Source: Alphaproteobacteria bacterium
GTDB taxonomy: Bacteria; Pseudomonadota; Alphaproteobacteria; ATCC43930; CGMCC-115725
Direction: 5' to 3'
Length of the DNA stretch: 8,144 nucleotides
NCBI GenBank assembly: GCA_019237175.1
Contig: JAFAHP010000349.1
Span: 1-8,144, forward strand
Shown: positions 1-5,885 of the stretch, piece by piece
How the letters are laid out: the number at the start of each line of letters is the position of its first letter
How positions within the stretch are numbered: position 1 is the stretch's first letter
Notes under the pieces: model-generated
Database searches by the model: none
The model's input: the letters and a program-made list of their open reading frames with translations, nothing else
What the model was told of the DNA's origin: nothing
Position numbers and translations under genes: made by a program

Positions 1-354
1 TAGGACGAGATAAAGCACCCCGTCCGTCGCTGAAGCCTCGATGCGGTCACGCTCGATGTCTTCCGAAAGCGTGAAGACGCGCTCGTAATCGCCGTCCGAA
101 TACTCGCTGTAGACCTGCTGGTACCCGGTATGCTGCTGGCTCGCGCCACGGCCGCGGATCGTCAGCACCCTGCGCTCGAGCGTGATGTCGACGTCGTCGG
201 TTGCCACACTCGGCAGCTCGCACATCACAACCAGGGCGTCGCGGGTCTCGTAGATATCGGCCGGCGGCACGTAGACCGGCCGCGCAGTGCGGCGTTCGAC
301 ACCGCCTTGGGTCTGCGGGGTATGCTGCTCGGTAGTCGTAACTGATTGGGCCAT
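1..354 (-). CDS. Hsp20-family small heat shock protein (3' end cut by window edge)
   Basis: This is an ATP-independent cytoplasmic holdase chaperone of the alpha-crystallin family, which binds unfolding proteins during heat stress. Reading from the ATG at 354, 118 codons stay open to the window edge. An N-terminal Thr/Gln-rich arm (about residues 1-27) leads into an alpha-crystallin domain that begins near VYVPPADIYETRD. It continues through ALVVMCELPSV and DDVDITLERRVLTIRG, and ends in the family hallmark A-x-x-x-x-GVL (ASATDGVLYLVL, the last visible residues). The C-terminal tail is missing because the window ends. GGAG lies just upstream of the ATG (GGAGAA on the minus strand). Only 21 bp separate it from the preceding Hsp20 gene, so the two are probably one transcript. 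Paired, divergent Hsp20 genes are common in rhizobia and relatives, where subunits may form class-specific oligomers. Family assignment is firm; specific substrates are unknown. Confidence 0.93.
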   Translation of the reverse strand, partial: MAQSVTTTEQHTPQTQGGVERRTARPVYVPPADIYETRDALVVMCELPSVATDDVDITLERRVLTIRGRGASQQHTGYQQVYSEYSDGDYERVFTLSEDIERDRIEASATDGVLYLVL

Positions 355-375
355 TTCTCCATCCTCCGGTTCGGG

Positions 376-813
376 TCAGGCGGCGCGAATTTGTATCTTT
401 TTCGGCCGATCCGCTTCGATGCGCTCGAGCTCGATCTCAAGCACGCCATTGGAGTAGCGGGCCTGGACTTTCTCTGGGTCGACCCGAAACGGGAGCTGAA
501 TGGTTCGCGTGAAGTTGCCATAGGCGCGCTCCCGGCGATGCCATTTGACGTCCTGCTCGCGCAATTGCGGCTGACGCGACCCCTCCAAGGTCAGAACCTC
601 GTCCTGGAGACCGATGTTCACGTCATCGCGTTTGACCCCCGGCAACTCGGCGGTCACGACGACGCTGTTTTCGCCGAGCCAAATATTGATCGGCGGAAAA
701 TCCCGCGCAGCGGCGGCACTATACCCAGTGAACAGGCGATTCATATCGCTCTGCATTCGGCGCAGCTCGAGAAAGGGGTCGAACCCCCATGAGGGGTATT
801 GTGACAGCGCCAT
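376..813 (-). CDS. Hsp20-family small heat shock protein
   Basis: A complete 145-residue small heat shock protein, the usual length for the IbpA/HspA type. The N-terminal arm (1-38) carries FDPFLELRRMQSDMNRLF, typical of this family. The alpha-crystallin domain spans roughly 41-133: INIWLGENSVVVTAELPGV, DDVNIGL and LTLEGSR, then VQARYSNGVLEIELE with the conserved GVL at 123-125. The C-terminal tail contains an I-x-I-type motif (IQI, 140-142), which in this family docks into neighbouring subunits for oligomer assembly. A strong AGGAGG ribosome site sits 8 bp before the ATG. It is the first gene of the two-gene Hsp20 set and is different enough in sequence from its downstream partner to be a separate class rather than a fresh duplicate. 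No sigma-32 promoter or ROSE thermometer was convincingly seen upstream. Confidence 0.96.
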   Translation of the reverse strand: MALSQYPSWGFDPFLELRRMQSDMNRLFTGYSAAAARDFPPINIWLGENSVVVTAELPGVKRDDVNIGLQDEVLTLEGSRQPQLREQDVKWHRRERAYGNFTRTIQLPFRVDPEKVQARYSNGVLEIELERIEADRPKKIQIRAA

Positions 814-1130
814 GGTTTTGTCTCCTCCTATCGATTAGCTAAAGCGGTACCGCAAACGCCGGCGACGAGGCGAGGGAACGGTAGACCGGCCTGATCGGAG
901 GTGTGGCCGCGATGACGCGACTTGCTCGGACAAAATCCGAGGAGGAGTGGGTAAACGGTTGATCACATCCTCACCGCGAAGCGACATGACCTCCGGCCGG
1001 CCGATCGACGGCCCGACCTCGCTCCCTGCCGAGACCCGCGCAGCGGCATCCGGCAGACGTCTCCCATCTAAGCAGCCGGCCGCGCGGTTCAAGTCGCCCT
1101 GCGGGCGGAAACTTGCCGCTTCGCGCGAGG
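814..1130. other. Gene-free leader/intergenic stretch upstream of the Hsp20 genes
   Basis: No credible coding sequence is visible here; the short open frames look like chance frames of GC-rich DNA. On the minus strand this is the leader of the Hsp20 pair, so it should hold the heat-shock promoter, but I cannot identify a clear -35/-10 pair or sigma-32 consensus. A small hairpin at 925-941 has perfect 6-bp arms (CTCGGA / TCCGAG) around CAAAA and no following T-run. AGGAGG at the proximal end belongs to the Hsp20 start. Confidence 0.5.
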
Positions 1131-1352
1131 ATTGAGGAACTGGTACGGCAAGGACGCGAAGTCACTCGGTTTGCCGGTGGCGATACGTAGATCAACGCGG
1201 TGCCCGAGACGCCGTGCGCAAGAGCGCTGCGACTTGATCCCAATCGCCGCGATCCGCTGGCCCACCATACCGTGCACGTCAATCGCCTTGCCCGCGGCGC
1301 CTACCTGGACATCGTTCATTTTCATATCGATTATTTGCACGTCCCGATGTTC
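1131..1352 (+). pseudogene. Glycosyltransferase family 4 remnant, interrupted by TAG
   Basis: One reading frame shows the N-terminal part of a GT-B fold, family-4 glycosyltransferase. It has EELVRQGREVTRFAGGDT, then an in-frame TAG at 1188-1190, then CARALRLDPNRRDPLAHH, and then LDIVHFHIDYLHVPMF at 1308-1352. In intact relatives, from memory, these blocks read close to EELVRQGHDVTLFASGDS, ALRLDP..DPLAPH and FDIIHFHIDYLHFPL, in the same order and spacing. That colinearity across the stop codon is the evidence. The N-terminal GGTERVV-type block is not found upstream. After the HFHIDYLH block the expected TTLHGRLDLP segment is not found in any frame I read. So the gene is truncated at both ends and nonsense-mutated. 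It would have transferred a sugar from a nucleotide-sugar donor in the cytoplasm. No intact copy is in the window. Confidence 0.8.
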
Positions 1353-1503
1353 GCGCCGGGTTGGGGCAAGACCGGGGTTCGGGCAAAGGCGGCACTGCCG
1401 ATGTCGTCCGGCGGTGCTACGAGCGCGATGTCGCGCCGAACAATCGCCCGTCCGATGCGGTCGTGCCCCGTCGTCGTGACCCGCTGAAACCTCGGATCAC
1501 GCT
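1353..1503. other. Region after the glycosyltransferase remnant, no assigned gene
   Basis: The glycosyltransferase similarity stops near 1352. A different plus-strand frame then stays open to a TAA at 1505-1507 and would read GTADVVRRCYERDVAPNN followed by RPSDAVVPRRRDPL. Codon use in that frame resembles the neighbouring genes, but I recognise no family and see no start codon with a ribosome site. It may be another gene fragment or chance. Confidence 0.3.
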
Positions 1504-2235
1504 CTAAAATTGAGCGGACAGCGTCGTGACCGCAGCGCCGAAATAAGCCTGAGGATCGGAGGGCGGCTCGTCGAGTTCGTTTTCTTCATGGGCGACACAG
1601 CGGGCTGTCCCCCGGAATACCGCTTTCCAATCGTCGCCCGCGGGTAGCGCGCGCAGAAAACAGCCGTCGAAAAAGCTGTAGGTGCGCTCGACTTGGCACC
1701 CGAAAGACGGCCGGTCGCGGCGGGAGGCGGTCAGGATGATGCGGTTTGGTTTGACCATCGCACCGGTCGCGAACCCGCCGCTGTAGCAGCTCGACACCAC
1801 AACCACGGTCGGCACTGCGGCGCAGCCGCGTGAGAGCGCCTGGGCGAGCTCTTCGGGATGTAGAGCCCTCTGCGATCGCGCGAGCCACACACCGGCATTG
1901 TACTCGCCGTGCGAGGTCAGGAAGATGAAGCAACGGTCCCTTGGCTGCGCCGGGAGCCCGGCGATGCGCCGCAGCAGGTTTTCGGCGGTGGCGGGTTCGA
2001 CGCCGCGGCGGAGTTCAGCGGCGCTTGCGCTGAGCCGATGGATGTTCTTTGCGGGGATCCCGGCGGCATGCAGACGCTCTGCGAGCGCAAGGGTAGCGTC
2101 GTCAAAGACCGGCTGATGATCGTCGCCGGCAGCCAACACGACCTGCCAAGTTCCGCTGCCCGCTGCCGCGATATGCCCGCCGCTCAACATCGCCGCCAGC
2201 ACCAAGGCCGCCAGCCTGCTCACCATGTGCTTCAT
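1504..2235 (-). CDS. Secreted caspase/legumain-like cysteine peptidase (C13-type, clan CD)
   Basis: This is a predicted exported cysteine endopeptidase of 243 residues. Residues 1-25 form a signal peptide: MKH start, hydrophobic LAALVLAAML, and a likely cut after A25 in the AAA|GS context, so the mature enzyme should be periplasmic or secreted. The fold signature is that of clan CD. WQVVLAAGDD (30-39) is the first core strand. FIFLTSHGEY (103-112) carries the catalytic His109. VVVVSSCYSGGF (144-155) carries the nucleophile Cys150. IILTASRRDRPSFGC (166-180) and TYSFFDGCFL (185-194) follow, as in bacterial Peptidase_C13 proteins. The length suits a stand-alone catalytic domain without TPR or repeat modules. 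GGAG lies 8 bp before the chosen ATG; a second Met at codon 4 is a less likely start. It is divergent from the dehydratase gene with 66 bp between them, so the two may share a promoter region. Substrates and cleavage specificity cannot be read from the sequence. Caspase-like activity toward Asp or Asn is possible but unproven. Confidence 0.85.
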   Translation of the reverse strand: MKHMVSRLAALVLAAMLSGGHIAAAGSGTWQVVLAAGDDHQPVFDDATLALAERLHAAGIPAKNIHRLSASAAELRRGVEPATAENLLRRIAGLPAQPRDRCFIFLTSHGEYNAGVWLARSQRALHPEELAQALSRGCAAVPTVVVVSSCYSGGFATGAMVKPNRIILTASRRDRPSFGCQVERTYSFFDGCFLRALPAGDDWKAVFRGTARCVAHEENELDEPPSDPQAYFGAAVTTLSAQF

Positions 2236-2301
2236 TCGATCGTCTCCGCGCCCGCGCGGCGTATGATGGTATGGTAGATCCTAAATTGAGGAGGATGCGC
2301 G
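2236..2301. promoter_or_regulatory. Divergent promoter region between the C13 peptidase and PCD genes
   Basis: The 66-bp gap separates two divergent genes and must hold or overlap both promoters. TATGAT at 2262-2267 and TATGGT at 2270-2275 are possible -10 elements for the plus-strand gene. No matching -35 element stands out. GAGGAGG at 2288-2294 is the dehydratase ribosome site, and GGAG in the minus direction serves the peptidase. Confidence 0.4.
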
Positions 2302-2658
2302 ATGGCTGCAACGCTTGCCGACAAAAACTGCACGCCCTGCCGCGGCGGCATTCCGCCGCTGGCCGCCGATGAGGCGGAACGGCTCCGCGACCAGGCGGCC
2401 GGTTGGGCACTGCTCGACGATGCCAAGCGGATCGAACGCACCTACCGCTTTGGAAACTTCCGCGAGGCTTTTGGTTTTGTCGAGCGCGCGGCAGAACTGG
2501 CCGAAGACGAAAAGCACCATCCCGAAATCCGCTTTGGCTGGGGATTTGTTACCGTGTCGCTCCAAACCAAAAAGATTAGAGGGCTCCACGAGAACGACTT
2601 TATCATGGCCGCCAAACTCGACCGCATCGCGGCAGAGAAAGCTGCTTTGCCGTCGTAG
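2302..2658 (+). CDS. phhB: 4a-hydroxytetrahydrobiopterin (pterin-4a-carbinolamine) dehydratase
   Basis: The enzyme dehydrates 4a-hydroxytetrahydropterin to the quinonoid dihydropterin, recycling the cofactor of aromatic amino-acid hydroxylases in the cytoplasm. The 118-residue protein is the usual length for PCD/DCoH. The active-site signature EKHHPE lies at 70-75, with His72 and His73 as the catalytic histidines. VTVSLQTK follows at 83-90 and the hallmark GLHENDFIMAAKLD at 94-107. Two cysteines in a C-x-x-C near the N terminus (Cys10, Cys13) are seen in many bacterial homologs. A good GAGGAGG precedes the ATG by 7 bp. No phenylalanine hydroxylase (phhA) is in the window, so the pterin-recycling role is inferred from family. 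PCD homologs also act in other pterin or molybdopterin settings. The GYD gene follows 65 bp later on the same strand and may be cotranscribed. Confidence 0.95.
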   Translation: MAATLADKNCTPCRGGIPPLAADEAERLRDQAAGWALLDDAKRIERTYRFGNFREAFGFVERAAELAEDEKHHPEIRFGWGFVTVSLQTKKIRGLHENDFIMAAKLDRIAAEKAALPS

Positions 2659-2723
2659 TCTGCGCGCCGGCAGACGGCATTCGTGCCGAGACGTCGATGA
2701 TCCGCGAAGTAGGGAGGTGGGCC

Positions 2724-3017
2724 GTGCCGACGTACATCATGCTCGCCAATTGGACCGAACAAGGCGCACAAAAGGTCAAGGAATCGCCGCGCCGGCTCGA
2801 CAGTGCGAAGCGCGCGCTGGCGGATATGGGCGGTGAATTCAAGGGTTTCTACATGACCATGGGCGATTATGATCTGGTTCTGATCTACGAGGCTCCTGAC
2901 GATGCTGTGGCGGCGCGGTTTACGCTCGTGCTGGGAATGTTGGGGTCGGTCCGCACCAGAACCTTGAAAGCCTTTCCAGAGGCGGCGTATCGCGAGATCA
3001 TCGCCTCGCTTCTGTAG
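2724..3017 (+). CDS. GYD-domain protein
   Basis: A 97-residue protein of the GYD family (Pfam GYD), named for the G-D-Y motif in its small alpha/beta fold; the molecular function is not established. The GTG at 2724 is chosen over an ATG 27 bp upstream for two reasons. The family begins at PTYIMLANWTEQG, and AGGGAGG at 2711-2717 is ideally spaced for the GTG. Seen in the sequence are KVKESPRRLDSAKRAL (17-32), MGGEFKGFYMTMGDYDLVLI (35-54, with GDYD at 47-50) and GSVRTRTLKAF (74-84), all colinear with the family. It lies between the pterin dehydratase and the lyase on the same strand. The stop codon TAG is itself part of the palindromic repeat that begins at 3013. Binding of a small ligand or a regulatory role is a guess only. 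Confidence 0.9.
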   Translation: MPTYIMLANWTEQGAQKVKESPRRLDSAKRALADMGGEFKGFYMTMGDYDLVLIYEAPDDAVAARFTLVLGMLGSVRTRTLKAFPEAAYREIIASLL

Positions 3018-3102
3018 GGTAGGTTGACCCGGCGGACGGCCGGGGAAACCCACCGTTCCCGTCGGGATGATGGGTATCGCACCTGCTCAAACCCATCCTA
3101 CA
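3013..3102 (+). repeat. Palindromic intergenic repeat, copy 1
   Basis: A 90-bp element with imperfect 13-bp terminal inverted repeats: TGTAGGGTAGGTT at 3013-3025 and AACCCATCCTACA at 3090-3102, two mismatches. It can fold into two hairpins: 3018-3025 with 3047-3054 (one mismatch), and GATGGGT at 3069-3075 with ACCCATC at 3091-3097. A second copy at 4265-4351 lies in the same orientation and is alignable end to end. The GYD stop codon (3015-3017) is inside the left arm, and the lyase ribosome site starts just past the right arm. It resembles REP/MITE-type dispersed repeats, but no transposase is present. Confidence 0.88.
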
Positions 3103-3116
3103 CCAGGGGGTTGGCG

Positions 3117-3998
3117 ATGAGTTCAAAAACCAGCCGGTTGCGCGCCCTGCTCGCCGCCGGGGAATTTCTCTATATGCCTTCGGCGACGACGCCGATCGAA
3201 GGCCGGGTGGCCGAGGCAGCCGGCGTCAAAGTCGTTTACACCGGCGGTTACGCTACCGGCGCGTCGCTGGCGATCACCGAGCCGCTCCTGACGATGGACG
3301 AACAGGTGCGGGTTGCGGGCGAGGTAGCGCGAGCGGTGTCGGTCCCGCTGATCGCCGACGCCGGGGCCGGTTTTGGCGAACCGCTGCATACAATGCGGAC
3401 GGTGCGCGAATTCGCGGCCGCGGGTATCGCCGGGATCCATATCGAAGACCAGCTCTACCCAAAGCGGGCGCACTACCACAAATATGTCGCCCATGCCGTG
3501 CCGGTTGCCGAATTTGTCGACAAGATCCGCTGGGCTTGCCGCGAACGCGACCGGACCGACCCCGATTTTGTCATCATCGCCCGCTCCGACACCTGTCGCG
3601 AGTTCGGGCTCGACGAAGCGCTGATGCGCATCAACGCGGCGGCCGAAGTCGGTGCCGATCTCGGTCTGGTCTTCCCGCGTAACGATGTCGAAGCCGAGGC
3701 GGCGCCGCGGCTGGCAAAGGTGCCGCTCGTCTGGGTGCAGAGCCGCGGCAATCGCGACGGCCGCCCGATCTACGGGCTCGACCGGCTCAAGGCGATGGGC
3801 TACCGCGCCTGCATCGACGCGCAACTGCTGCTGGGCGTCGCCGTCCATTTCATGCGCCAAGCACTGGACGAGATGCAGCGCACCGGGCAATACACCGGTA
3901 TCGGAGATAACCAATTCACCGTCGTGCGCAAAGAGATCGAGGATTTGATCGGACTCGACGATTACTATCGGGTCGAGGCCGAAACGGTGGAGAGGTAG
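3117..3998 (+). CDS. Isocitrate lyase/PEP mutase superfamily enzyme with atypical active site
   Basis: A 293-residue (beta/alpha)8-barrel enzyme of the ICL/PEPM superfamily, which forms or breaks C-C or P-C bonds next to a carboxylate through a Mg2+-stabilised enolate. The ATG at 3117 is preceded by GGGGG and sits at the usual start; the frame extends upstream only through the repeat. Family marks in order: EGRVAEAAGVKVVYTGGYATG (28-48), IADAGAGFGEP (79-89), IAGIHIEDQLYPKRAHYHKY (104-123), VIIARSDT (152-159) and QLLLGVAVHFM further on. The usual metal loop D-A-D-x-G-Y-G reads DAGAGFG, so one Asp is replaced by Gly83. The lyase loop K-K/R-C-G-H reads KRAHYH, so the catalytic Cys is absent (Ala118). 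It is therefore unlikely to be a canonical isocitrate or methylisocitrate lyase. Oxaloacetate decarboxylase, another 2-hydroxyacid lyase or a hydrolase remain possible. It follows the GYD gene by 99 bp, with the repeat in between. Confidence 0.88.
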   Translation: MSSKTSRLRALLAAGEFLYMPSATTPIEGRVAEAAGVKVVYTGGYATGASLAITEPLLTMDEQVRVAGEVARAVSVPLIADAGAGFGEPLHTMRTVREFAAAGIAGIHIEDQLYPKRAHYHKYVAHAVPVAEFVDKIRWACRERDRTDPDFVIIARSDTCREFGLDEALMRINAAAEVGADLGLVFPRNDVEAEAAPRLAKVPLVWVQSRGNRDGRPIYGLDRLKAMGYRACIDAQLLLGVAVHFMRQALDEMQRTGQYTGIGDNQFTVVRKEIEDLIGLDDYYRVEAETVER

Positions 3999-4055
3999 GG
4001 CGGAAAACCCCCGGACGGCCGCCCGCCAGGGCGGGCGTTCCGGGGGCATTCCGCC
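3999..4055. terminator. Long hairpin directly after the lyase stop, probable terminator/REP-like palindrome
   Basis: Three nested perfect stems begin one base after the stop codon: GGCGGAA 3999-4005 with TTCCGCC 4049-4055, CCCCCGGA 4008-4015 with TCCGGGGG 4039-4046, and GCCCGCC 4021-4027 with GGCGGGC 4030-4036. It is very GC-rich and lacks a T-run. It could block transcription from both sides of the convergent lyase/emrB gap, or be a dispersed palindromic repeat. The arrangement is seen; termination is inferred. Confidence 0.7.
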
Positions 4056-4264
4056 TCTGTGCGTGCGCGCGCATACCCGTCAGATTCGTCATTCCACAGA
4101 TGCTTGGCGAACGGGCTCTATCCGGCCAGTTGGACGGGCGGCACTGATGATCCGAAACACGCAGGCGAGCGGCATAAGATCACGCACCCGGAGCCGGCGT
4201 AACCCTCGGGCCAACGCTGGTGGCGGAATGCGCTGCGGCTGTTCCGCCTACTGCTATGTGAGTT
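4056..4264. other. Non-coding convergent gap between two repeats
   Basis: I see no gene here; the one open frame has no ribosome site or recognisable protein. A second hairpin at 4222-4248 uses the same arms as the outer stem after the lyase stop (GGCGGAA 4222-4228, TTCCGCC 4242-4248). GTAGGGCGGAA at 3995-4005 and TTCCGCCTAC at 4242-4251 form near-perfect outer inverted ends, so 3995-4251 could be one decayed non-autonomous element. Confidence 0.4.
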
Positions 4265-4351
4265 TGTAGGGTGGGTTGACCCGTTGAAAACCCGGGAAAC
4301 CCACCGTTTCGGTCGGGGATGATGGGTTTCGCGCGCTCAACCCATCCTACA
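4265..4351 (+). repeat. Palindromic intergenic repeat, copy 2
   Basis: An 87-bp copy of the element at 3013-3102, same orientation. The terminal arms are TGTAGGGTGGGTT (4265-4277) and AACCCATCCTACA (4339-4351), one mismatch. It folds into two perfect 8-bp hairpins: GGTGGGTT 4270-4277 with AACCCACC 4298-4305, and GATGGGTT 4321-4328 with AACCCATC 4339-4346. It ends 1 bp from the emrB stop codon, so the emrAB transcript would run straight into these stems; a transcription-end or mRNA-stabilising role is plausible. Confidence 0.9.
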
Positions 4352-4352
4352 G

Positions 4353-5885
4353 CTATTCGGCGGCCACCGCACCACCGGCGCTCCGCCGCGGCCGACGCAG
4401 GAACAACAACAAGGGCAGGCCGATCACGACCAGGATCATCATCAGCAGGAAAACGTCGATATAGGCCACCATCGCCGCCTGCCGCGTCGCTTCGGCGTTT
4501 AATGCCGCGACCCCCGACGGGTCGGTCAGGCTGTAGGGCGCCTTCAGCGAGCCCCAGGCGAGCGGGTTGTCAATGCGCAGACCTTCGACCAGGCGCGAAT
4601 GGACGATCTGCGTGTTCTGCGCCAAGAGCGTCTCGACGACCGAAATGCCGATGCTGCCGCCGATGTTGCGCATCAGGCTGAAGATCGCGGTACCCTGGGT
4701 CAGCATTGGCCGCGGCAAGGTCGAAAAAGTGATAATGCTGAGCGGCGTGAAAACAAACCCGAGCCCGAAGCCCTGCAGCACACCGGTCGTGATGACCGGG
4801 TTCATCCCCATATAGAGCGAAAACCCGGTCATCTGCCACATCGCCACGGCGGTCACTACCAGCCCGGTCATGATGATCAGCCGCACATCGACGCGGTTAC
4901 CGAGGCGGGCGACCAGGATCATCGCGATCATGGTGCCGAGACCGCGCGGCGCGGTGACCAGCCCGGTCGTGACCACAGGATAGTTCAACAGATTTTGCAG
5001 CATCGTCGGCAGCAAGGTCATCGTGCCGTAAAGCGGCACCCCAAGCAGAAACATCATCAGGGTGCCGACTGTGCAGTTCGCGTCCTTCAACAGATCGCGG
5101 TTTAAAAACGACCGCTCGGTCGCAGTCGCGGTGTGGACGATGAACAGGTAAAACGCGAGTGCGGCAATCAGCGCCTCGATCCAGATCTCGGTCGAACCGA
5201 ACCAGTCCTTGAGTTCGCCGCGATCGAGCAACATTTGGAGTGCCCCGATCGCGAGGCTCAGCGTGCCAAAGCCGAACCAATCAAAGGCTTCGCGTCGGCC
5301 GCGCCGCGTTTCGCGGATAAAGATCAAGATGCCAAGCGCAGAGAGGATCCCGAACGGGACATTGATGTAGAAGACCGAACGCCAGCTGTAGTTGTCGGTC
5401 AACCAGCCGCCGAGCGCCGGCCCAATAATCGGGCCAAGGATGACCCCCATCCCCCACACCGCCATCGCGCGCGCGTAACGTTCGGGCGGGTTGATCTGAA
5501 GCAGCACAGCCTGCGACAGCGGCACCAGCGCGGCGCCGCATACCCCTTGCATCAGGCGGTAGAGGACCAGTTGGGCCAAGCTCGTCGCGGCGCCGCATAA
5601 GACCGAACTGACGGTGAAGCCGGCGACTGAAACGAAAAACACGTATTTGATGCCAAACCGGCCGGCGAGCCAGCCGGTCAGCGGTGTCATGATCGCCGCC
5701 GCGACAATGTAGGAGGTGACGACCCAAGCGATTTGGTCCTGCGAAGCCGACATGCTGCCCTGCATGTGCGGCAGCGCCACGTTGGCGATCGTGGTGTCGA
5801 CCCCTTGCATAAAGGTCGCCAGCATGATCGACGCCGTGATCCAGCCCCGGTTCGCCAGAGCCGGGGCCGGCGTTTCGGACCTCAC
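4353..5885 (-). CDS. emrB: EmrB-type MFS multidrug efflux transporter (DHA2, 14 TM)
   Basis: Inner-membrane proton-driven drug exporter of the DHA2 family, which works with the EmrA membrane fusion protein and an outer-membrane channel. The 510 residues match the usual length of about 510. Seen: the family D1-type motif GVDTTIANVALPHMQG (28-43); motif A-like GWLAGRFGIKYVF (71-83); YRLMQGVCGAALVPLSQAV (109-127); antiporter motif C-like GPIIGPALGGWLTDNYSWRS (151-170) followed by FYINVPFG; MFLLGVPLYGTMTLLPTMLQ (278-297); GFGLGFVFTPLS (372-383); and a final hydrophobic helix at 474-496. Hydrophobic segments are consistent with 14 TM helices. The GTG at 5885 is chosen because GTGA overlaps the emrA stop and the family begins there. 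An open frame extends farther upstream but runs through emrA. The ribosome site is weak, which fits translational coupling to emrA. Drug range is not predictable. Confidence 0.95.
   Translation of the reverse strand: MRSETPAPALANRGWITASIMLATFMQGVDTTIANVALPHMQGSMSASQDQIAWVVTSYIVAAAIMTPLTGWLAGRFGIKYVFFVSVAGFTVSSVLCGAATSLAQLVLYRLMQGVCGAALVPLSQAVLLQINPPERYARAMAVWGMGVILGPIIGPALGGWLTDNYSWRSVFYINVPFGILSALGILIFIRETRRGRREAFDWFGFGTLSLAIGALQMLLDRGELKDWFGSTEIWIEALIAALAFYLFIVHTATATERSFLNRDLLKDANCTVGTLMMFLLGVPLYGTMTLLPTMLQNLLNYPVVTTGLVTAPRGLGTMIAMILVARLGNRVDVRLIIMTGLVVTAVAMWQMTGFSLYMGMNPVITTGVLQGFGLGFVFTPLSIITFSTLPRPMLTQGTAIFSLMRNIGGSIGISVVETLLAQNTQIVHSRLVEGLRIDNPLAWGSLKAPYSLTDPSGVAALNAEATRQAAMVAYIDVFLLMMILVVIGLPLLLFLRRPRRSAGGAVAAE

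Noticed and set aside
814..960. ROSE-type RNA thermometer before the Hsp20 genes
   Set aside because: The conserved U-[UC]-GCU anti-ribosome-site element of ROSE is not found next to AGGAGG.
1132..1479. 115-codon plus-strand open frame in the Hsp20/peptidase gap
   Set aside because: It is out of frame with the glycosyltransferase blocks and reads as Arg/Cys-rich nonsense.
2442..3053. 203-codon minus-strand open frame across phhB and the GYD gene
   Set aside because: It overlaps two well-supported plus-strand genes and has no recognisable protein features.
3024..3116. Upstream extension of the lyase frame to 3024
   Set aside because: It is the palindromic repeat read as protein. The ATG at 3117 has a ribosome site and the family's normal start.
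3123..4049. 308-codon open frame on the minus strand opposite the lyase
   Set aside because: It mirrors the lyase codons in antisense, shows no domain, and is typical of GC-rich shadow frames.
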